From: Opitutia bacterium
Lineage (GTDB): Bacteria; Verrucomicrobiota; Verrucomicrobiia; Opitutales; Opitutaceae
Direction: 5' to 3'
DNA length: 64,000 bases
Assembly: GCA_947475065.1 (NCBI GenBank)
Contig: CANJLB010000014.1
Span: 27,277 to 91,276, forward strand
Made by a program: the position numbers and the translations under genes. The stretch's first letter is position 1, and every line of letters begins with the position of its first letter. Shown in pieces: positions 63,957 through 64,000 of this stretch. The notes beneath the pieces are model-generated. The model was not told where the DNA came from. It saw only the letters and a list, made by a program, of their open reading frames with translations, and did no database searches.

Positions 63957-64000
63957 TGGTGCCCCCGCCCGGACTTGAACCGGGACAAGCGGTTTAGGAA
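63957..64000 (-). tRNA. tRNA-Arg (anticodon CCU), 3' part
   Basis: Read on the minus strand from the window edge, TTCCTAA is a complete 7-base anticodon loop (anticodon CCT, i.e. CCU), followed by stem arm ACCGC, a short variable loop, T-arm CCCGG-TTCAAGT-CCGGG, acceptor strand CGGGGGC, discriminator A and an encoded CCA (63957-63959). The 5' half lies beyond the window, so identity rests on the loop reading. Confidence 0.85.

Overview
The window is GC-rich chromosomal DNA from a Gram-negative bacterium, most likely a member of Verrucomicrobiota in the Opitutaceae/Opitutales. This is inferred from the gene set (type II glutamine synthetase, SPFH pairs, PpnP, Kdo activation, TonB receptor, split type II secretion genes), from the C-terminal 'NLLKYAFGL ... 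VEVSADLQTW' extension on the secreted NHL protein, which is a verrucomicrobial hallmark, and from the weak or absent Shine-Dalgarno sequences. Species cannot be told from sequence alone.

Layout. 1-2 kb: small kinase-like protein divergent from glutamine synthetase II, which has a sigma-54-type promoter and a textbook terminator. 2-8 kb: GYF-domain membrane protein, BaiN/HI0933 flavoprotein, PP2C phosphatase plus DinG-type helicase, and a ferredoxin divergent from a LysR regulator with a palindromic operator between them. 8-13 kb: tandem SPFH proteins, a P1B-4 metal ATPase and a DDAH-like hydrolase in one operon. 13-19 kb: lectin-domain protein, a membrane protein broken by four +1 homopolymer shifts, L,D-transpeptidase divergent from asd with start codons one base apart, LysM coiled-coil protein and PpnP. 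19-28 kb: TonB receptor, kdsB, HPr, TatD, M32 carboxypeptidase, AsmA-like protein, esterase and RsuA/RluB pseudouridine synthase. 28.4-31.2 kb: a probable acquired islet of three unrecognised genes. 31-43 kb: valS, a frameshifted NHL/Ig/MBG secreted protein, a GT-C glycosyltransferase, a small membrane protein and glnD. 43-51 kb: gbsR cassette, parC, S41 protease, parE. 51-55 kb: SufT, SppA, ECF sigma and its anti-sigma. 55-64 kb: zinc-ribbon membrane protein, a large EF-hand protein and a seven-gene pseudopilin/inner-membrane operon (GspG-H-I-J-K-L-M), then the 3' half of tRNA-Arg(CCU).

Functional links. glnII and glnD (PII uridylyltransferase) are the two nitrogen-control genes. kdsB, TonB receptor, SppA, L,D-transpeptidase, LysM protein and the Gsp operon serve the envelope. 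parC and parE encode topoisomerase IV and flank a protease gene.

The most unusual content is repetitive. A double-hairpin palindromic element sits inside kdsB and inside tatD, in the same orientation and reading frame, adding about 30 residues or more to each protein. A separate ~200-bp intergenic repeat occurs at 25.2 kb and 30.8 kb. A low-GC patch interrupts valS. These are observations; their origin is inference.
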